In this document: in pieces, positions 10,405 through 20,015 of the stretch
How the letters are laid out: every line of letters starts with the position of its first letter
How positions within the stretch are numbered: position 1 is the stretch's first letter
Source of the DNA: Actinopolyspora lacussalsi subsp. righensis
GTDB taxonomy: Bacteria > Actinomycetota > Actinomycetes > Mycobacteriales > Pseudonocardiaceae
DNA length: 64,000 bases
Assembly: GCF_900116555.1 (NCBI RefSeq)
Contig: NZ_FPAT01000001.1
Span: forward strand, 740,613-804,612
Direction: 5' to 3'
The notes under the pieces: generated by a model
The model's input: only the letters and a program-made list of their open reading frames with translations
Told to the model about the DNA's origin: nothing
Database searches by the model: none
Program-made: the position numbers and the translations under genes

Positions 10405-11864
10405 CAGCCGACGGCCCCTTCCATTTGCAGCTCGATCAGACGGTTCAGTTCCAGGGCGTACTCCATGGGGAGTTCGCGGGCGATCGGTTCGACGAACCCG
10501 CGCACCACCATGGCCATCGCCTCGTCCTCGGTCAGCCCCCGCTGCATCAGGTAGAACAGCTGGTCGTCACTGACCTTGGACACGGTGGCCTCGTGGCCCA
10601 TCGTCACGTCGTCGACCCGGACGTCCACGTACGGGTATGTGTCCGACTGACTGATGTTGTCCACCAACAGTGCGTCGCACTTGACGTTGGACGAGGAGTG
10701 GTTGGCGCGCTTGGCCACCTTGACCAGCCCGCGGTAGGAGGTGCGCCCACCGCCACGCGCGATCGACTTGGAGACGATCGAGGAGGAGGTGTGCGGCGCC
10801 ATGTGCTCCATCTTCGCGCCCGCGTCCTGGTGCTGGTTCTCACCGGCGAAGGCCACCGAGAGCACCTCGCCCTTGGCGTGCTCGCCCATCAGGAACACCG
10901 ACGGGTACTTCATGGTCACCTTGGAGCCCAGGTTGCCGTCGACCCACTCCATGGTGGCGCCCTCTTCGGCCTTGGCACGCTTGGTGACCAGGTTGTAGAC
11001 GTTGTTGGACCAGTTCTGGATGGTCGTGTAGCGGCAACGGGCGTTGCGCTTGACGACGATCTCCACCACGGCCGAGTGCAGCGAGTCGGTGGAGTAGATC
11101 GGCGCGGTGCAGCCCTCGACGTAGTGCACGTAGGCACCCTCGTCGACCACGATCAGGGTGCGCTCGAACTGGCCCATGTTCTCGGTGTTGATCCGGAAGT
11201 AGGCCTGCAGCGGAATGTCGACGTGCACGCCCTTGGGCACGTAGATGAACGAGCCGCCGGACCAAACCGCCGTGTTGAGCGCGGAGAACTTGTTGTCACC
11301 GGCCGGGATGACCGAGCCGAAGTACTCCTCGAAGATCTCGGGGTGCTCCCGCAGCGCGGTGTCGGTGTCGAGGAACTTGACACCCTTTTCCTCGAGGTCC
11401 TCGCGGATCTTGTGGTAGACGACCTCGGACTCGTACTGCGCGGCGACACCGGCGACCAGACGCTGCTTCTCCGCCTCGGGGATACCCAGCTTGTCGTAGG
11501 TGTTCTTGATGTCCTCGGGCAGGTCGTCCCAGGTCTGTGCCTGCTCCTCGGTGGAGCGCACGAAGTACTTGATGTTGTCGAAGTCGATCTCCGAGAGGTC
11601 GGCGCCCCAGGCGGGCGTCGGCTTGCGATCGAACAGCCCGAGCGCCTTCAGCCGCGCCTGCAGCATCCAGTCGGGCTCTTCCTTGCGCTCCGAGATCTCC
11701 CGGACGACGGCCTCGCTGAGGCCGCGTTGCGCGTTCGCGCCCGCGACGTCCGGATCGGACCAGCCGTACTCGTAATTACCGAGTGTGGCCAGGGTTTCTT
11801 CCTGGGACATTGGTTCGGAACTGGGCACCGTGGTGGGTGTGCGCTGCTCCGCAGCGGCAGTCAT
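10404..11864 (-). CDS. sufB: SufB Fe-S scaffold protein
   Basis: 486 aa. Typical SufB sequence: [12 protein letters not shown] near the N-terminus, the central [18 protein letters not shown] and EGCTAPIYS segments, and the C-terminal [18 protein letters not shown]. No intein interrupts the gene, unlike SufB in several mycobacteria. SufB is the main scaffold receiving sulfide from SufS/SufU in the SufBC2D complex. Its start overlaps the sufR stop by 4 bp. Confidence 0.96.
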   Translation of the reverse strand: MTAAAEQRTPTTVPSSEPMSQEETLATLGNYEYGWSDPDVAGANAQRGLSEAVVREISERKEEPDWMLQARLKALGLFDRKPTPAWGADLSEIDFDNIKYFVRSTEEQAQTWDDLPEDIKNTYDKLGIPEAEKQRLVAGVAAQYESEVVYHKIREDLEEKGVKFLDTDTALREHPEIFEEYFGSVIPAGDNKFSALNTAVWSGGSFIYVPKGVHVDIPLQAYFRINTENMGQFERTLIVVDEGAYVHYVEGCTAPIYSTDSLHSAVVEIVVKRNARCRYTTIQNWSNNVYNLVTKRAKAEEGATMEWVDGNLGSKVTMKYPSVFLMGEHAKGEVLSVAFAGENQHQDAGAKMEHMAPHTSSSIVSKSIARGGGRTSYRGLVKVAKRANHSSSNVKCDALLVDNISQSDTYPYVDVRVDDVTMGHEATVSKVSDDQLFYLMQRGLTEDEAMAMVVRGFVEPIARELPMEYALELNRLIELQMEGAVG

Positions 11865-12706
11865 ACGGGCTCCCCTCCATGAGGACTCGGGGCAGTGTCC
11901 TGTCGGTCCGGACTCCGCGACGCGGATCCCGAAGCGACAGCGTTGTGATCGGTTTCCGGACGGCTCGCCGTACGGTCCTCCGATCGTGCGTGCGGAACGT
12001 GCGTGGTGCAGGCCGCGTCGCCGTTGGCGATCGTGGCCAGCCGCTGCACGTGGGTGCCGAGAACTTCGGCGAACGCCTCCGTCTCGGCCTCACACAACTG
12101 CGGAAAATCCGCAGCGACATGCGCCACCGGGCAGTGGTGCTGACAAAGCTGCTCCCCTGACCCGACGGTTCGCGCGGAAGCGGCATAGCCCTCCCGCGTG
12201 AGCGCGTCAGCCAACACCTGGGCCCGTTCGGCGACGGTCCCACTCGCTGCCAACGCCTCACGGTGGTGCTCGACCAGAGCGGCCATCCGCCGTTCGGCGA
12301 ACGAGCGAATCGCCTGCTCGCCGGACTGTTCGGCCAGAAACCGCAAGGCCGAGACGGCGAGATCGTCGTAGGCATGGCCGAACCGTGCCCGCCCGCTCTC
12401 GGTCAGCAGGAACAGCTTAGCCGGACGTCCCCTCCCCCTGCGGCCGCGAGACGAGGACTCTCTGATCCACGCCTCGCCATCGGCGACCAGCGCATCGAGA
12501 TGTCTGCGCACCGCCGCCGGGCTCAGACCGAGCCGCTCGGCGATCCCGGCCGCCGTGACGGGGCCCTGTTCGAGCACTGTCCGGGCGACCAGCTGCCGGG
12601 TCCGCCCGTCACCGGCGCTCGGAGCCGCACCCTGCCGCGCAGAGCCCGGCTCCTCGGCGGCCCACTCGACCGCCGCGCCCGCTGGGGAGGTTCCGACGTT
12701 TTTCAC
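11861..12706 (-). CDS. sufR: SufR-type Fe-S responsive transcriptional repressor
   Basis: 281 aa. N-terminal winged helix (~residues 35-95) with [28 protein letters not shown] recognition helices and the basic [11 protein letters not shown] wing. The middle domain ends in [11 protein letters not shown] plus a downstream Cys (FPQLCEAE), the Cys set that binds an Fe-S cluster in SufR proteins. A disordered tail of ~50 residues follows. The expected role is repression of the suf operon when clusters are plentiful. The GTG at 12706 has almost no room for a ribosome-binding site: a TAGGTA-like -10 hexamer lies ~11 bp upstream, so the mRNA may be leaderless. First gene of the operon; divergent from mptB. 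Confidence 0.9.
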   Translation of the reverse strand: MKNVGTSPAGAAVEWAAEEPGSARQGAAPSAGDGRTRQLVARTVLEQGPVTAAGIAERLGLSPAAVRRHLDALVADGEAWIRESSSRGRRGRGRPAKLFLLTESGRARFGHAYDDLAVSALRFLAEQSGEQAIRSFAERRMAALVEHHREALAASGTVAERAQVLADALTREGYAASARTVGSGEQLCQHHCPVAHVAADFPQLCEAETEAFAEVLGTHVQRLATIANGDAACTTHVPHARSEDRTASRPETDHNAVASGSASRSPDRQDTAPSPHGGEPV

Positions 12707-12718
12707 AACACTGATGTT
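12707..12718. promoter_or_regulatory. palindrome abutting the sufR start, candidate SufR operator
   Basis: AACA-CTGA-TGTT is an inverted repeat ending one base from the sufR GTG. Just upstream on the minus strand lies TAGGTA, a reasonable -10 hexamer. A repressor bound here would cover the transcription start, which fits autoregulation by SufR. The assignment is positional inference; no footprint is available. Confidence 0.5.
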
Positions 12719-12844
12719 ACCTAATTTGGAACGGCACGACAGCGGGCAGGTCCGAGCACATGAGTTGTCTCACACTCCGGTTGCCCGAACGCACCACTCG
12801 CCCTTGCCACGTACCCGTCGATCGAGTGGCTAGGCTCGGTCAAC

Positions 12845-14476
12845 ATGGCGGCAGGCGAAGCAACCGACACCGGCGACTCGGACAGGAGCCACTCCGGCCG
12901 GCGGGACCGAGCACGGGAGGACGCCGGAACGACCACGATCGCACCGGAGACGAACGACGTCCCGGGACCACTCGACCGGAACGAACGCCGCCAGCTGGCA
13001 CTCGTACGCCGGTTCGGCACCACGGGTGCCCTGCTGCTCGCGTTCGCCGCGGTCGGAGCGGGAGCGGCACCGGTGGACAACCCGATCTCCGGAATCCGCG
13101 TGCTGAGCCTGCCCGCCCGCATGCCCACCGTCGCGATGGCCTGCGCCTGGCTGGGCATGCTGATGGTCGTGATCGGCTGGCTGTGGCTGGGCAGGCTCGC
13201 GCTGCCGGGACGGAGCCGCCTCGTCTCGCACACCCAGCTCGGCCGCACCATAGTCATGTGGGGCTTTCCACTGGCGATAGCCCCACCGCTGTTCAGCCGC
13301 GACATGTACGCCTACCTCGCACAGAGCGCGGTGGCTGCCAGCGGAGCCGACCCCTACGAATTCGGCCCCTCCGAGGCACTGGGCGTGGACAACCCGCTGA
13401 CCGGCAACGTCCCCAACATCTGGCGGGACACCCCCGCCCCCTACGGGCCGTTGTTCCTGATGCTCGGCAGGGGCATCGCGGCGATCGTCGGGGAGAACAT
13501 CGTGTTCGGCGTGCTGCTGTGGCGAGTGGTGATGCTGCTGTCGCTGGCGCTGGCCGTCTGGGCCATTCCCCACCTGGCCAGGCGTTGCGGCGTGCCGCCC
13601 GTGTGCGCGCTGTGGCTGTGCGCGGCCAACCCGATCGTGCTGTTCCACGTGGTCAGCGGTATGCACAACGAGGCGCTGCTGATGGGCCTGATGCTGGCGG
13701 GCATCGAGCTGGGACTGCGGCTGCCGCGCCCGGTGGGACTCGTCGTCGGGTCGGTGGTGATAGTCGTGGCGGGAGCCGTGAAACCCCCCGCCTTCATCGC
13801 CCTCGGTTTCCTGGGGATGTATCTGGCGCGCCGACGTGGCGGCCGACTCACCGACGTGCTGCTCGTGGCCGCGGCGATGGTCGCCGTGTTCCTCGCGACC
13901 ATGACCGTCATCACGGTGACCAGCGGCTGGGGCCTGGGCTGGCTCGAAACGTTCGACGTGCCGAACCGCATCAAGACATGGCTGGCCCCGATGACCGCGG
14001 TCGGCATGTTCGGCGGCGGCGGCGTGAGCATGCTGCTGCGACTCGGCAACCACACCGACGCGATGCTGAGCATCACCAAGGTGATCGGATACGGGATCAG
14101 CGCGCTGGTGTGCCTACGACTGCTCTGGACCTCCTTCCGCGGCCGGATCGAACCCCTGACCGGGCTGGGGATAACCCTGGGAGCCGTGGCGCTGCTCGGC
14201 CCGGTGCTGCACCCCTGGTACCTGCTGTGGGCGCTCGCGCCGCTGGCGGTGTCCACGAACGACTCGCGGTTCCGGGTGGTCACCATCGCCATCAGCGCCT
14301 CGGTCGCGCTGCTGGTGCCCCCGACGGGCGCCGGGTACGTACTGCGCTACTACATGATCCCGTTCGCCGTGATCGCCGCCCTGATCGCGTTCGCCGCGAT
14401 CCTGCTGCTCACCCGCGGCAGGGTGCCGCGGCTGCTGCCCAACCTGCGTCAACCGGCCACGACGGACTCACGATGA
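12845..14476 (+). CDS. mptB: polyprenol-phosphomannose-dependent alpha-(1->6)-mannosyltransferase
   Basis: 543 aa integral membrane GT-C glycosyltransferase with about a dozen hydrophobic segments. The first luminal loop has FSRDMYAYLAQ (RDMYAYL with acidic residue, the GT-C catalytic motif), followed by DPYEFGPSEALG and WRDTPAPYGPLFL, all characteristic of MptA/MptB. These enzymes extend the mannan core of lipomannan/lipoglycans at the outer face of the membrane, using polyprenyl-phosphomannose. The first ~60 residues are hydrophilic. The gene is divergent from sufR and precedes the ABC exporter genes. Confidence 0.88.
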   Translation: MAAGEATDTGDSDRSHSGRRDRAREDAGTTTIAPETNDVPGPLDRNERRQLALVRRFGTTGALLLAFAAVGAGAAPVDNPISGIRVLSLPARMPTVAMACAWLGMLMVVIGWLWLGRLALPGRSRLVSHTQLGRTIVMWGFPLAIAPPLFSRDMYAYLAQSAVAASGADPYEFGPSEALGVDNPLTGNVPNIWRDTPAPYGPLFLMLGRGIAAIVGENIVFGVLLWRVVMLLSLALAVWAIPHLARRCGVPPVCALWLCAANPIVLFHVVSGMHNEALLMGLMLAGIELGLRLPRPVGLVVGSVVIVVAGAVKPPAFIALGFLGMYLARRRGGRLTDVLLVAAAMVAVFLATMTVITVTSGWGLGWLETFDVPNRIKTWLAPMTAVGMFGGGGVSMLLRLGNHTDAMLSITKVIGYGISALVCLRLLWTSFRGRIEPLTGLGITLGAVALLGPVLHPWYLLWALAPLAVSTNDSRFRVVTIAISASVALLVPPTGAGYVLRYYMIPFAVIAALIAFAAILLLTRGRVPRLLPNLRQPATTDSR

Positions 14477-14558
14477 ACCTCACCACCGGCTCCCGAGGTT
14501 CCGCCGAACGAGCACCTACGAAAACCGTGCCGGAAGAACGGTATTAGGCTGGCGGAGC

Positions 14559-15497
14559 GTGAACCCAGACGCCGACTCCGCCGCTGTGCGGGCACGGGGG
14601 CTGACCAAACGATTCGGCGGCAACACCGCCGTGTCCGAGATCGACCTGCACCTGGCGCGCGGTGAGATGCTGGCCCTGCTCGGCCCGAACGGCGCCGGCA
14701 AGACCACCACCGTGGAAATCTGCGAGGGCTTCCTGCGTCCCGAGGCCGGGCAGGTCCGAGTGCTCGGACTCGATCCGGTCGACCAGGGTGCCCGGCTCCG
14801 CCCCCGCATCGGGGTGATGCCCCAGGGCGGCGGTGCCTACCCCGGTGTGCGCACCGAGGAGATGTTGCGCCTGGTGGCCGCCTGCTGCGCCGAGCCGCTC
14901 GACCCGGCCTGGCTGCTGGACATTCTCGGACTCGACGGAGTGCGCACGACCCCCTACAAGCGGTTGTCCGGCGGGCAGCAACAACGACTGTCACTGGCGT
15001 GCGCGCTGGTCGGCAGACCGGAACTGGTCTTCCTCGACGAACCGACCGCGGGAATGGACGCCCACGCGCGCAACCTGGTCTGGGAACTGATGTCGGCGCT
15101 CCGCGCCGACGGGGTCGGTGTGCTGCTGACCACCCACCTGATGGACGAGGCCGAGACCCTCGCCGACCGGGTGGTGATCATCGATCACGGCCGTGTGCTC
15201 GCACGGGGCACCCCCGAAGAACTCACCTCCGGCGACGAGGAACACCGCGAACTGCACTTCCGGTCCCGCCCCGGACTGAACCTCGAACCGCTGCTGACCG
15301 CGCTGCCGGAAGGGTGCTCCGCCCGGGAAGTGCGTCCGGGACAGTACCTGGTGCGGGGTCACATCGACCCGCAGACCGTCTCCACCGTGACGGCGTGGTG
15401 TGCCCGGCACGGAGTAATGGCCGACGAACTGCGGATCGGCAGACGCAGCCTGGAAGACGTCTTCCTCGAACTGACCGGACGGGAGCTACGCGCTTGA
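14559..15497 (+). CDS. ABC transporter ATP-binding protein
   Basis: 312 aa from GTG 14559. Walker A GPNGAGKTTTVEI (~45), signature LSGGQQQRLSLACAL, Walker B LVFLDEPTAGMD and a HLMDEAETLADRVVIID switch region mark a DrrA/ABC-2 type exporter ATPase. A C-terminal domain of ~85 residues follows. Its stop overlaps the TTG start of the membrane partner. The neighbourhood (MptB upstream, haem A synthase downstream) is common in actinobacteria, but the cargo is unknown. Confidence 0.93.
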   Translation: MNPDADSAAVRARGLTKRFGGNTAVSEIDLHLARGEMLALLGPNGAGKTTTVEICEGFLRPEAGQVRVLGLDPVDQGARLRPRIGVMPQGGGAYPGVRTEEMLRLVAACCAEPLDPAWLLDILGLDGVRTTPYKRLSGGQQQRLSLACALVGRPELVFLDEPTAGMDAHARNLVWELMSALRADGVGVLLTTHLMDEAETLADRVVIIDHGRVLARGTPEELTSGDEEHRELHFRSRPGLNLEPLLTALPEGCSAREVRPGQYLVRGHIDPQTVSTVTAWCARHGVMADELRIGRRSLEDVFLELTGRELRA

Positions 15498-16339
15498 CAC
15501 GACAGGAAAGCTCCGACAGCGCGTACGAGGGGCTCGCGAACGCACCGGAACGGACCACCCGGACACCCACCTTCGCACCGGGAACCTTCCGCCCCTCCCC
15601 GGGACGGGCCAATCCGCTGCGGATGCTGCTCACCCAGACGCGGGCGGAATCGCTGCTGACGCTGCGGCACCCGGAGCAGGCACTGCTGACCCTGCTGATC
15701 CCGCTCGTACTGCTGATCGGGATGAGTACCCTCGACATCGGACTGGTGGAACAGCCCCGCGTCGACTCGGTCACCCCGCGGATACTCGCGCTCGCGGTGA
15801 TGTCCACCGGATTCACCGGGCAGGCCATCGCACTGGGATTCGACCGCCGCTACGGCGTGATCAAACGCCTCAGCGCCACCGCCCTCCCCCGCTGGGTGCT
15901 GATCGCGGGCCGCGTGCTCGCCGCACTGCTGGTCGTGGCACTGCAAACCGTGGTCCTCGGCGGGACCGCCCTCGCACTCGGTTGGCACCCCTCCGGTGCC
16001 GGCGTGGCGGCGGCGGTCCCGGTACTGATCCTGGGAACACTCGTCTTCGGTGCGGGCGGGGTGCTCGTGGGTGGCGCGCTGCGGGCCGAGACGGTGCTCG
16101 CCGTAGCCAACACGACCTGGTTCGCGCTGCTGCTGGCGGGCGGACTCGCGATCCCCGCCCGGCACCTGCCCGGCGTCATGAGCTCGCTCGCCGAGTACCT
16201 GCCCTCCGGAGCCCTGGCCGAAGCGCTCGACGCCTGTCTCGCCGACGGGACGGCACCCACCGCGGGATCACTACTGGTCCTGCTGTGCTGGGGAGTCATC
16301 GCCGGAGCCCTGGCGGTGCGCACCACCCGCCTCAGTTGA
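15494..16339 (+). CDS. ABC-2 type transporter permease
   Basis: 281 aa starting at TTG 15494, which overlaps the stop of the ATPase by 4 bp (TTGA). The frame is open upstream but the earlier part is a shadow of the ATPase gene. About 50 polar residues precede six hydrophobic segments, starting with LLTLLIPLVLLIG and ending near the C-terminus. It forms the membrane channel of the exporter with the preceding ATPase. Substrate unknown. Confidence 0.9.
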   Translation: MTRQESSDSAYEGLANAPERTTRTPTFAPGTFRPSPGRANPLRMLLTQTRAESLLTLRHPEQALLTLLIPLVLLIGMSTLDIGLVEQPRVDSVTPRILALAVMSTGFTGQAIALGFDRRYGVIKRLSATALPRWVLIAGRVLAALLVVALQTVVLGGTALALGWHPSGAGVAAAVPVLILGTLVFGAGGVLVGGALRAETVLAVANTTWFALLLAGGLAIPARHLPGVMSSLAEYLPSGALAEALDACLADGTAPTAGSLLVLLCWGVIAGALAVRTTRLS

Positions 16340-16381
16340 TCCCGGCTCCGGCGCGGTCCGGGGATCACTAGAGTGCGGGCC

Positions 16382-17233
16382 ATGGAAACCCAACACGCAC
16401 GCCGGGCCAAAAAGACGCTCGACCTACCGCACGCCATGATCTACTTCGCTCCCGAGCTGGAACGGGAAATGTCCGAGCTCGGGATCGACTCCTGGAGCAG
16501 GGCCTACTTCGCGAGCCGTGCCGCCCCGCTGGGCGCCGTCGGGGCGAACCTGGTGACCGCCACCTTCTACAACTTCAACCCCGAACTGGTGCGCCAACAC
16601 ATTCCCGCCGCCTGGTCGATCGCCGCTCCGGAGGACATCGTCGCCGCACGGTTCCGAGCGGTCTCGGGAGCCCTGGAACGAATGCTGGGACGGGAAGCGG
16701 TCCGTTCGGAGGCGGTCGACGAAGCCGGACGGCTCGCGGCCAAGGCCGCCGAGAGGTGCTCGCCCGCGGGCAAACCTCTGTTCGCCGGACACGCGGAGAT
16801 CGAGTACCCGGACGAACCGCACCTGCGCCTGTGGCACGCCCTGACACTGTTACGGGAGTTCCGGGGCGACGCGCACATCGCCGTACTGCAACAGGCGGGA
16901 CTCGGCCCGCTGCAGGCACCCGTGCTGCAGAGCGCCGCCGGACGAGGGATGAACGCCGCGACGTTGAAACAGACCCGGGCCTGGTCCGAGGAACAGTGGA
17001 CCGACGCACAACTGGAACTGGCCGACCGGGGCCTGCTGGACTCCTCCGGAGCGGTGACAACGGCCGGTGAACAACTGCTCGACGAGATCGAGGACACCAC
17101 CGACGCGGCCTCGCTGGAACCGTGGCGCGCGCTCGACACCTCGGAGTTCGCCAAGCTGCTCGAACACGGCGGCGCGCTGAGCAAACAGCTCCACGAGGCC
17201 GGCGCGGTGCCGAAACGGATCTTCGAGCACTGA
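16382..17233 (+). CDS. SCO6745-family protein
   Basis: 283 aa from ATG 16382; an in-frame GTG nine bases earlier is possible. The sequence has the SRAYFASRAAPLGAVGANLVTATFYNFNP block near residues 40-70, diagnostic of a conserved actinobacterial family named after Streptomyces coelicolor SCO6745. It is alpha-helical with no signal peptide. Its C-terminal ~120 residues resemble a winged-helix arrangement (LADRGLLDSSGAVTTAGEQLLDEIE). Biochemical role unknown. It follows the ABC permease by 42 bp. Confidence 0.75.
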   Translation: METQHARRAKKTLDLPHAMIYFAPELEREMSELGIDSWSRAYFASRAAPLGAVGANLVTATFYNFNPELVRQHIPAAWSIAAPEDIVAARFRAVSGALERMLGREAVRSEAVDEAGRLAAKAAERCSPAGKPLFAGHAEIEYPDEPHLRLWHALTLLREFRGDAHIAVLQQAGLGPLQAPVLQSAAGRGMNAATLKQTRAWSEEQWTDAQLELADRGLLDSSGAVTTAGEQLLDEIEDTTDAASLEPWRALDTSEFAKLLEHGGALSKQLHEAGAVPKRIFEH

Positions 17234-17357
17234 CTCCACCGGTCTCCGCACTCTCACGGTGGTGGTCGCCGTCCGACGGGAATCACCACCGTGGCGTGCG
17301 ACACCGACGCGCGGTCCCCCACGCCGGGCGACGCCCTGGTGTGCCTACCATCGTCTC

Positions 17358-18329
17358 GTGCCGACCCTGTCGTTGCCAGAACGAATAACCCGCCCCTCCG
17401 CCCGGTTGGTTCGCGCCTCGGCCGTCGCGGTACTGGTCACCCAGATGATGATCGCGGTAACCGGCGCGGTCGTGCGTGTCACCGGCTCGGGACTGGGCTG
17501 TCCGACGTGGCCGCAGTGCTTCCCCGGCAGCATGGTGCCGGTCTCGCACGCCGATATCGCGCCGCTGCACCAAGCCGTCGAGTTCGGCAACCGGCTGCTG
17601 ACCTGGGTCGTCGCGGCCACGGCGCTGATCTGTCTGCTGCTGTCATGGCGAGTGCGCCCGGTCCGCCCGAGACTGCGCCTGCTGGCCGGGTTGGTGCTGA
17701 TCGGCGTTCCGGTGCAGGCCGTGATCGGCGGTATGACGGTGCTGCTGGATCTGCGCTGGTGGAGCGTATCGCTGCACTTCATGGCATCGGCGGTGCTGAT
17801 CTGGATCTCCGGGCTGCTGGTCAAGGCAGCGGGCGAGGGTGACGAGAAACCGTATCCGGTCGTCACCGGCAGGATGCGCGGCGTTCTGGTGGCGCTGACA
17901 GCGGTCGCGGCCGCGATGTTGTTCGCGGGCACGCTGGTCACGGCGGCGGGTCCGCACGCCGGTGACCCGAGCACCCCGCGGCTGCCGATGTCCATTCCGC
18001 TGCTGACCCAGCTGCACGGGCTGCTGGTGATGGCCTATCTCTGCCTGCTGGCGGTGTTCGGGTTCTGGCTGCGCGGCACCTCGCCGACTCGTGGCCTGCT
18101 GCGTGCCTACGCCACCGCCTGCCTCGTGGTGCTCGCGCAGGGGGTGATCGGCTCGGTGCAGTACGTCACCGGGGTTCCCGAGGGGCTGGTGGTGGCCCAC
18201 GTCCTCGGCTCCACGATCGTGATCGCGACGGTGTCCCTGCTCTGGGCGGAGTCCCGCTACCGGGGTCCGGCTCCCAACCGGCGGCAGCCGCGCTCGGTTC
18301 ACGTCGCGAGCGAACCGGTGAGTGGTTGA
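17358..18329 (+). CDS. ctaA: haem A synthase (COX15/CtaA family)
   Basis: 323 aa from GTG 17358; the longer frame upstream is basic and proline-rich and unlikely to be coding. Eight hydrophobic segments. The first carries TGAVVRVTGSGLGCPTWPQC, the CtaA signature with a Cys pair, followed by HQAVEFGNRLLTW with a haem-ligand His. Further conserved His occur in SLHFMASA, QLHGLLV and VVAHVLGS. It oxidises haem O to haem A for aa3-type cytochrome c oxidase. The gene converges with the GbsR-like regulator. Confidence 0.92.
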   Translation: MPTLSLPERITRPSARLVRASAVAVLVTQMMIAVTGAVVRVTGSGLGCPTWPQCFPGSMVPVSHADIAPLHQAVEFGNRLLTWVVAATALICLLLSWRVRPVRPRLRLLAGLVLIGVPVQAVIGGMTVLLDLRWWSVSLHFMASAVLIWISGLLVKAAGEGDEKPYPVVTGRMRGVLVALTAVAAAMLFAGTLVTAAGPHAGDPSTPRLPMSIPLLTQLHGLLVMAYLCLLAVFGFWLRGTSPTRGLLRAYATACLVVLAQGVIGSVQYVTGVPEGLVVAHVLGSTIVIATVSLLWAESRYRGPAPNRRQPRSVHVASEPVSG

Positions 18330-18387
18330 ACGAACCCGCTGTCGCCGGGGTGGCGCGTCGGGGGGTGAACTCGGGGAGCCTGCCGGA

Positions 18388-18876
18388 TCAGCTCCGCCTG
18401 CGGGAGTCCCGTTCCCAGCGACGCCACAGCTCCGGGATCTCCTCGGACAGCCACTGGTAGAACTCGTGTACCGCCCGCAGTCTGCGGGCGCGCTCCCCCT
18501 GTCCGCTGAACATGCGCAGCCCGGAGTCGATCAGGCTCTCCAGCTCGACCATGCGGTGCATCCGGGCGCTGACCAGCTCCGGCCAACGATGCTCCTCCAC
18601 CCGGTAGAGCGCGGCCTCTCGGCCCTGCCGGGTGGTTTTGGAGACGATCCCCAGCCGCACCAGGAACCGAACGTTGGTGCTGATCGAGCCGGTACTGGCA
18701 CTGAGCGCGTGCGAGAGCTCCGCGGCGGTGCGTTCCGGCGGATCGCAGATCAGCAGGAAGGCAAGGACTCGCCCGGCGATCAGCGGCATCCCTTCGGTGG
18801 ACTCGAAGTAGGCCGCCATCTGCTCGATCCACTCCGACATGGCGGGGCGGTCCGTGCGCTGGGTGTACTCGACCAC
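18388..18876 (-). CDS. GbsR/MarR-family transcriptional regulator
   Basis: 162 aa from GTG 18876; ATG 18840 (MSEWIEQMA) is an alternative that matches where many relatives begin. The winged helix spans ~25-90 with RTAAELSHALSASTGSISTNVRFLVRLGIV, followed by a basic wing and a C-terminal helical dimerisation region. Family members respond to small ligands such as choline or drugs and regulate adjacent transport genes; the ligand is unknown here. An inverted repeat 45 bp upstream suggests autoregulation. It converges with ctaA. Confidence 0.82.
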   Translation of the reverse strand: MVEYTQRTDRPAMSEWIEQMAAYFESTEGMPLIAGRVLAFLLICDPPERTAAELSHALSASTGSISTNVRFLVRLGIVSKTTRQGREAALYRVEEHRWPELVSARMHRMVELESLIDSGLRMFSGQGERARRLRAVHEFYQWLSEEIPELWRRWERDSRRRS

Positions 18877-18920
18877 TGGTGTGCTCGCTTCCGGATCCGG
18901 ACCACGGAAGCACCGTGATC

Positions 18921-18942
18921 GGTTTCGCTAAACACTGAAACC
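18921..18942. promoter_or_regulatory. inverted repeat upstream of the GbsR-like gene
   Basis: GGTTTC and GAAACC are perfect 6-bp arms separated by ten bases, ~45 bp from the GTG of the regulator. Arm spacing of one helical turn fits a dimeric winged-helix regulator. Candidate autoregulatory operator by position only. Confidence 0.4.
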
Positions 18943-18984
18943 ATAGGTGCAACCGACACACAAGGCAAGACGCCTCCCCGGCAC

Positions 18985-19008
18985 GGCGATTTCGCGAGAA
19001 ATTTACGC
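18985..19008 (-). repeat. R1 hairpin repeat (copy a)
   Basis: Minus-strand copy of a short repeat found five times in the window. Its core ATTTC-TCGC-GAAAT is a 5-bp stem with a TCGC loop, extended by outer CGCC pairing after a 3-nt bulge (TAA here, TCA in the others). It is flanked by CCCCGG/CCGGGG arms and lies between two minus-strand genes. Confidence 0.75.
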
Positions 19009-19085
19009 GGGACCGGGGTGAGGACCCACCCACCGATCCCGCGACGAGCCGGACGGAGTAACCGGGTCAGGCGGCCCGGTGCGAG

Positions 19086-20015
19086 TCAGGAAGCACGGCG
19101 CGCGAGCTCGGCGCGCACGGCCGAGGCGAAGCGCAGCGGAGCCGCCCGGTCGGCGAGCAGGAAATTGAGCCGCGGTTCGATCAGCTCCAGCTCCAGCAAC
19201 ATGGGGTCGCCGTCGTCGCCGCGGACCAGGTCCACGCGCGCGTAGAGGAACTCGTACCGCGCCACGCCCAACAGCTGCCCGGTGGCGTCGAGTACGTCCT
19301 CGGCGACCCGCCGCAGCTCGGGAGCGGGATCGGTGGCGAACGGCCCCTTGCCGAGATCCGCCGAACCAGCCGCGTCATCGGCCGGGTCCAGCAACGGCCC
19401 CTTCACGAACCCGTGCGAGTACACCCCGCCGAAGAAGACCAGCGCGGTCTCACCCTCTCGATCGACCACGGGCTGATAGGGCTGCACCAGCGCAGGGATG
19501 CCCTCATCGTGCAACGAACGCAGATGCAGCAGGGCCCGTTCGCGCTGTTCGGGCAGGAACCGCGCCGCGCCCCGCGAACCGGCGCCCACCGTGGGTTTGA
19601 CGACGAACTCCCGCTCCGGCAGTTCGGGATCGTCGTCGGCCCGCGCCTGATCACCGGGCTCCACGACCCGGGTGGGAGTGACCGATACCCCGGCCTCGGC
19701 GAGCTCCGCCAGGTACCGCTTGTCGCTGTTCCAGCGCACCACCCGCGCCGGGTTCGCCAACGCCGGTACGGACTCGCACCAGTCCACGAACTCCTTCATC
19801 CGCGAGGTGTAGTCCCAGGTGCTGCGCAGCACCACCAGGTCCGCGGTCTCGAAGGGTTCGGCCGGGGAGTCCCACACCGCCCAGCGACTGTCGATTCCCA
19901 GTTCGTCGAGCGCGGCGAGCAACGACCGCTCGTCCTCGTGGGACTCGGGCATGTCGGAGTAGGTCGCCAGCAGCACGCGAGGACGGCCACCGGCTCGGTG
20001 CGGATCGCTGGTCAC
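19086..20015 (-). CDS. ATP-grasp domain protein
   Basis: 309 aa, soluble. An N-terminal Rossmann-like half (RVLLATYSDMPESHEDERSL) is followed by an ATP-grasp fold. Visible elements are FVVKPTVGAGSRGAARF (nucleotide-binding Lys and Gly loop), ALVQPYQPVVDREGETALVFF and the Mg-binding DPMLLELELIEPRLNFLL near the C-terminus. Such enzymes join a carboxylate to an amine or thiol using ATP, often in small peptide or antibiotic-like metabolites. Substrate cannot be inferred. Its ATG overlaps the stop of the upstream small gene by 4 bp, so the two are probably an operon. Confidence 0.85.
   Translation of the reverse strand: MTSDPHRAGGRPRVLLATYSDMPESHEDERSLLAALDELGIDSRWAVWDSPAEPFETADLVVLRSTWDYTSRMKEFVDWCESVPALANPARVVRWNSDKRYLAELAEAGVSVTPTRVVEPGDQARADDDPELPEREFVVKPTVGAGSRGAARFLPEQRERALLHLRSLHDEGIPALVQPYQPVVDREGETALVFFGGVYSHGFVKGPLLDPADDAAGSADLGKGPFATDPAPELRRVAEDVLDATGQLLGVARYEFLYARVDLVRGDDGDPMLLELELIEPRLNFLLADRAAPLRFASAVRAELARRAS

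Noticed and set aside
14486..14520. R2-like end (CCGAGGTTCCGCCGAACGAG) between mptB and the ABC ATPase
   Set aside because: Only about 20 bases resemble the R2 right end and no internal arms are present, so it could be chance. Not counted as a copy.
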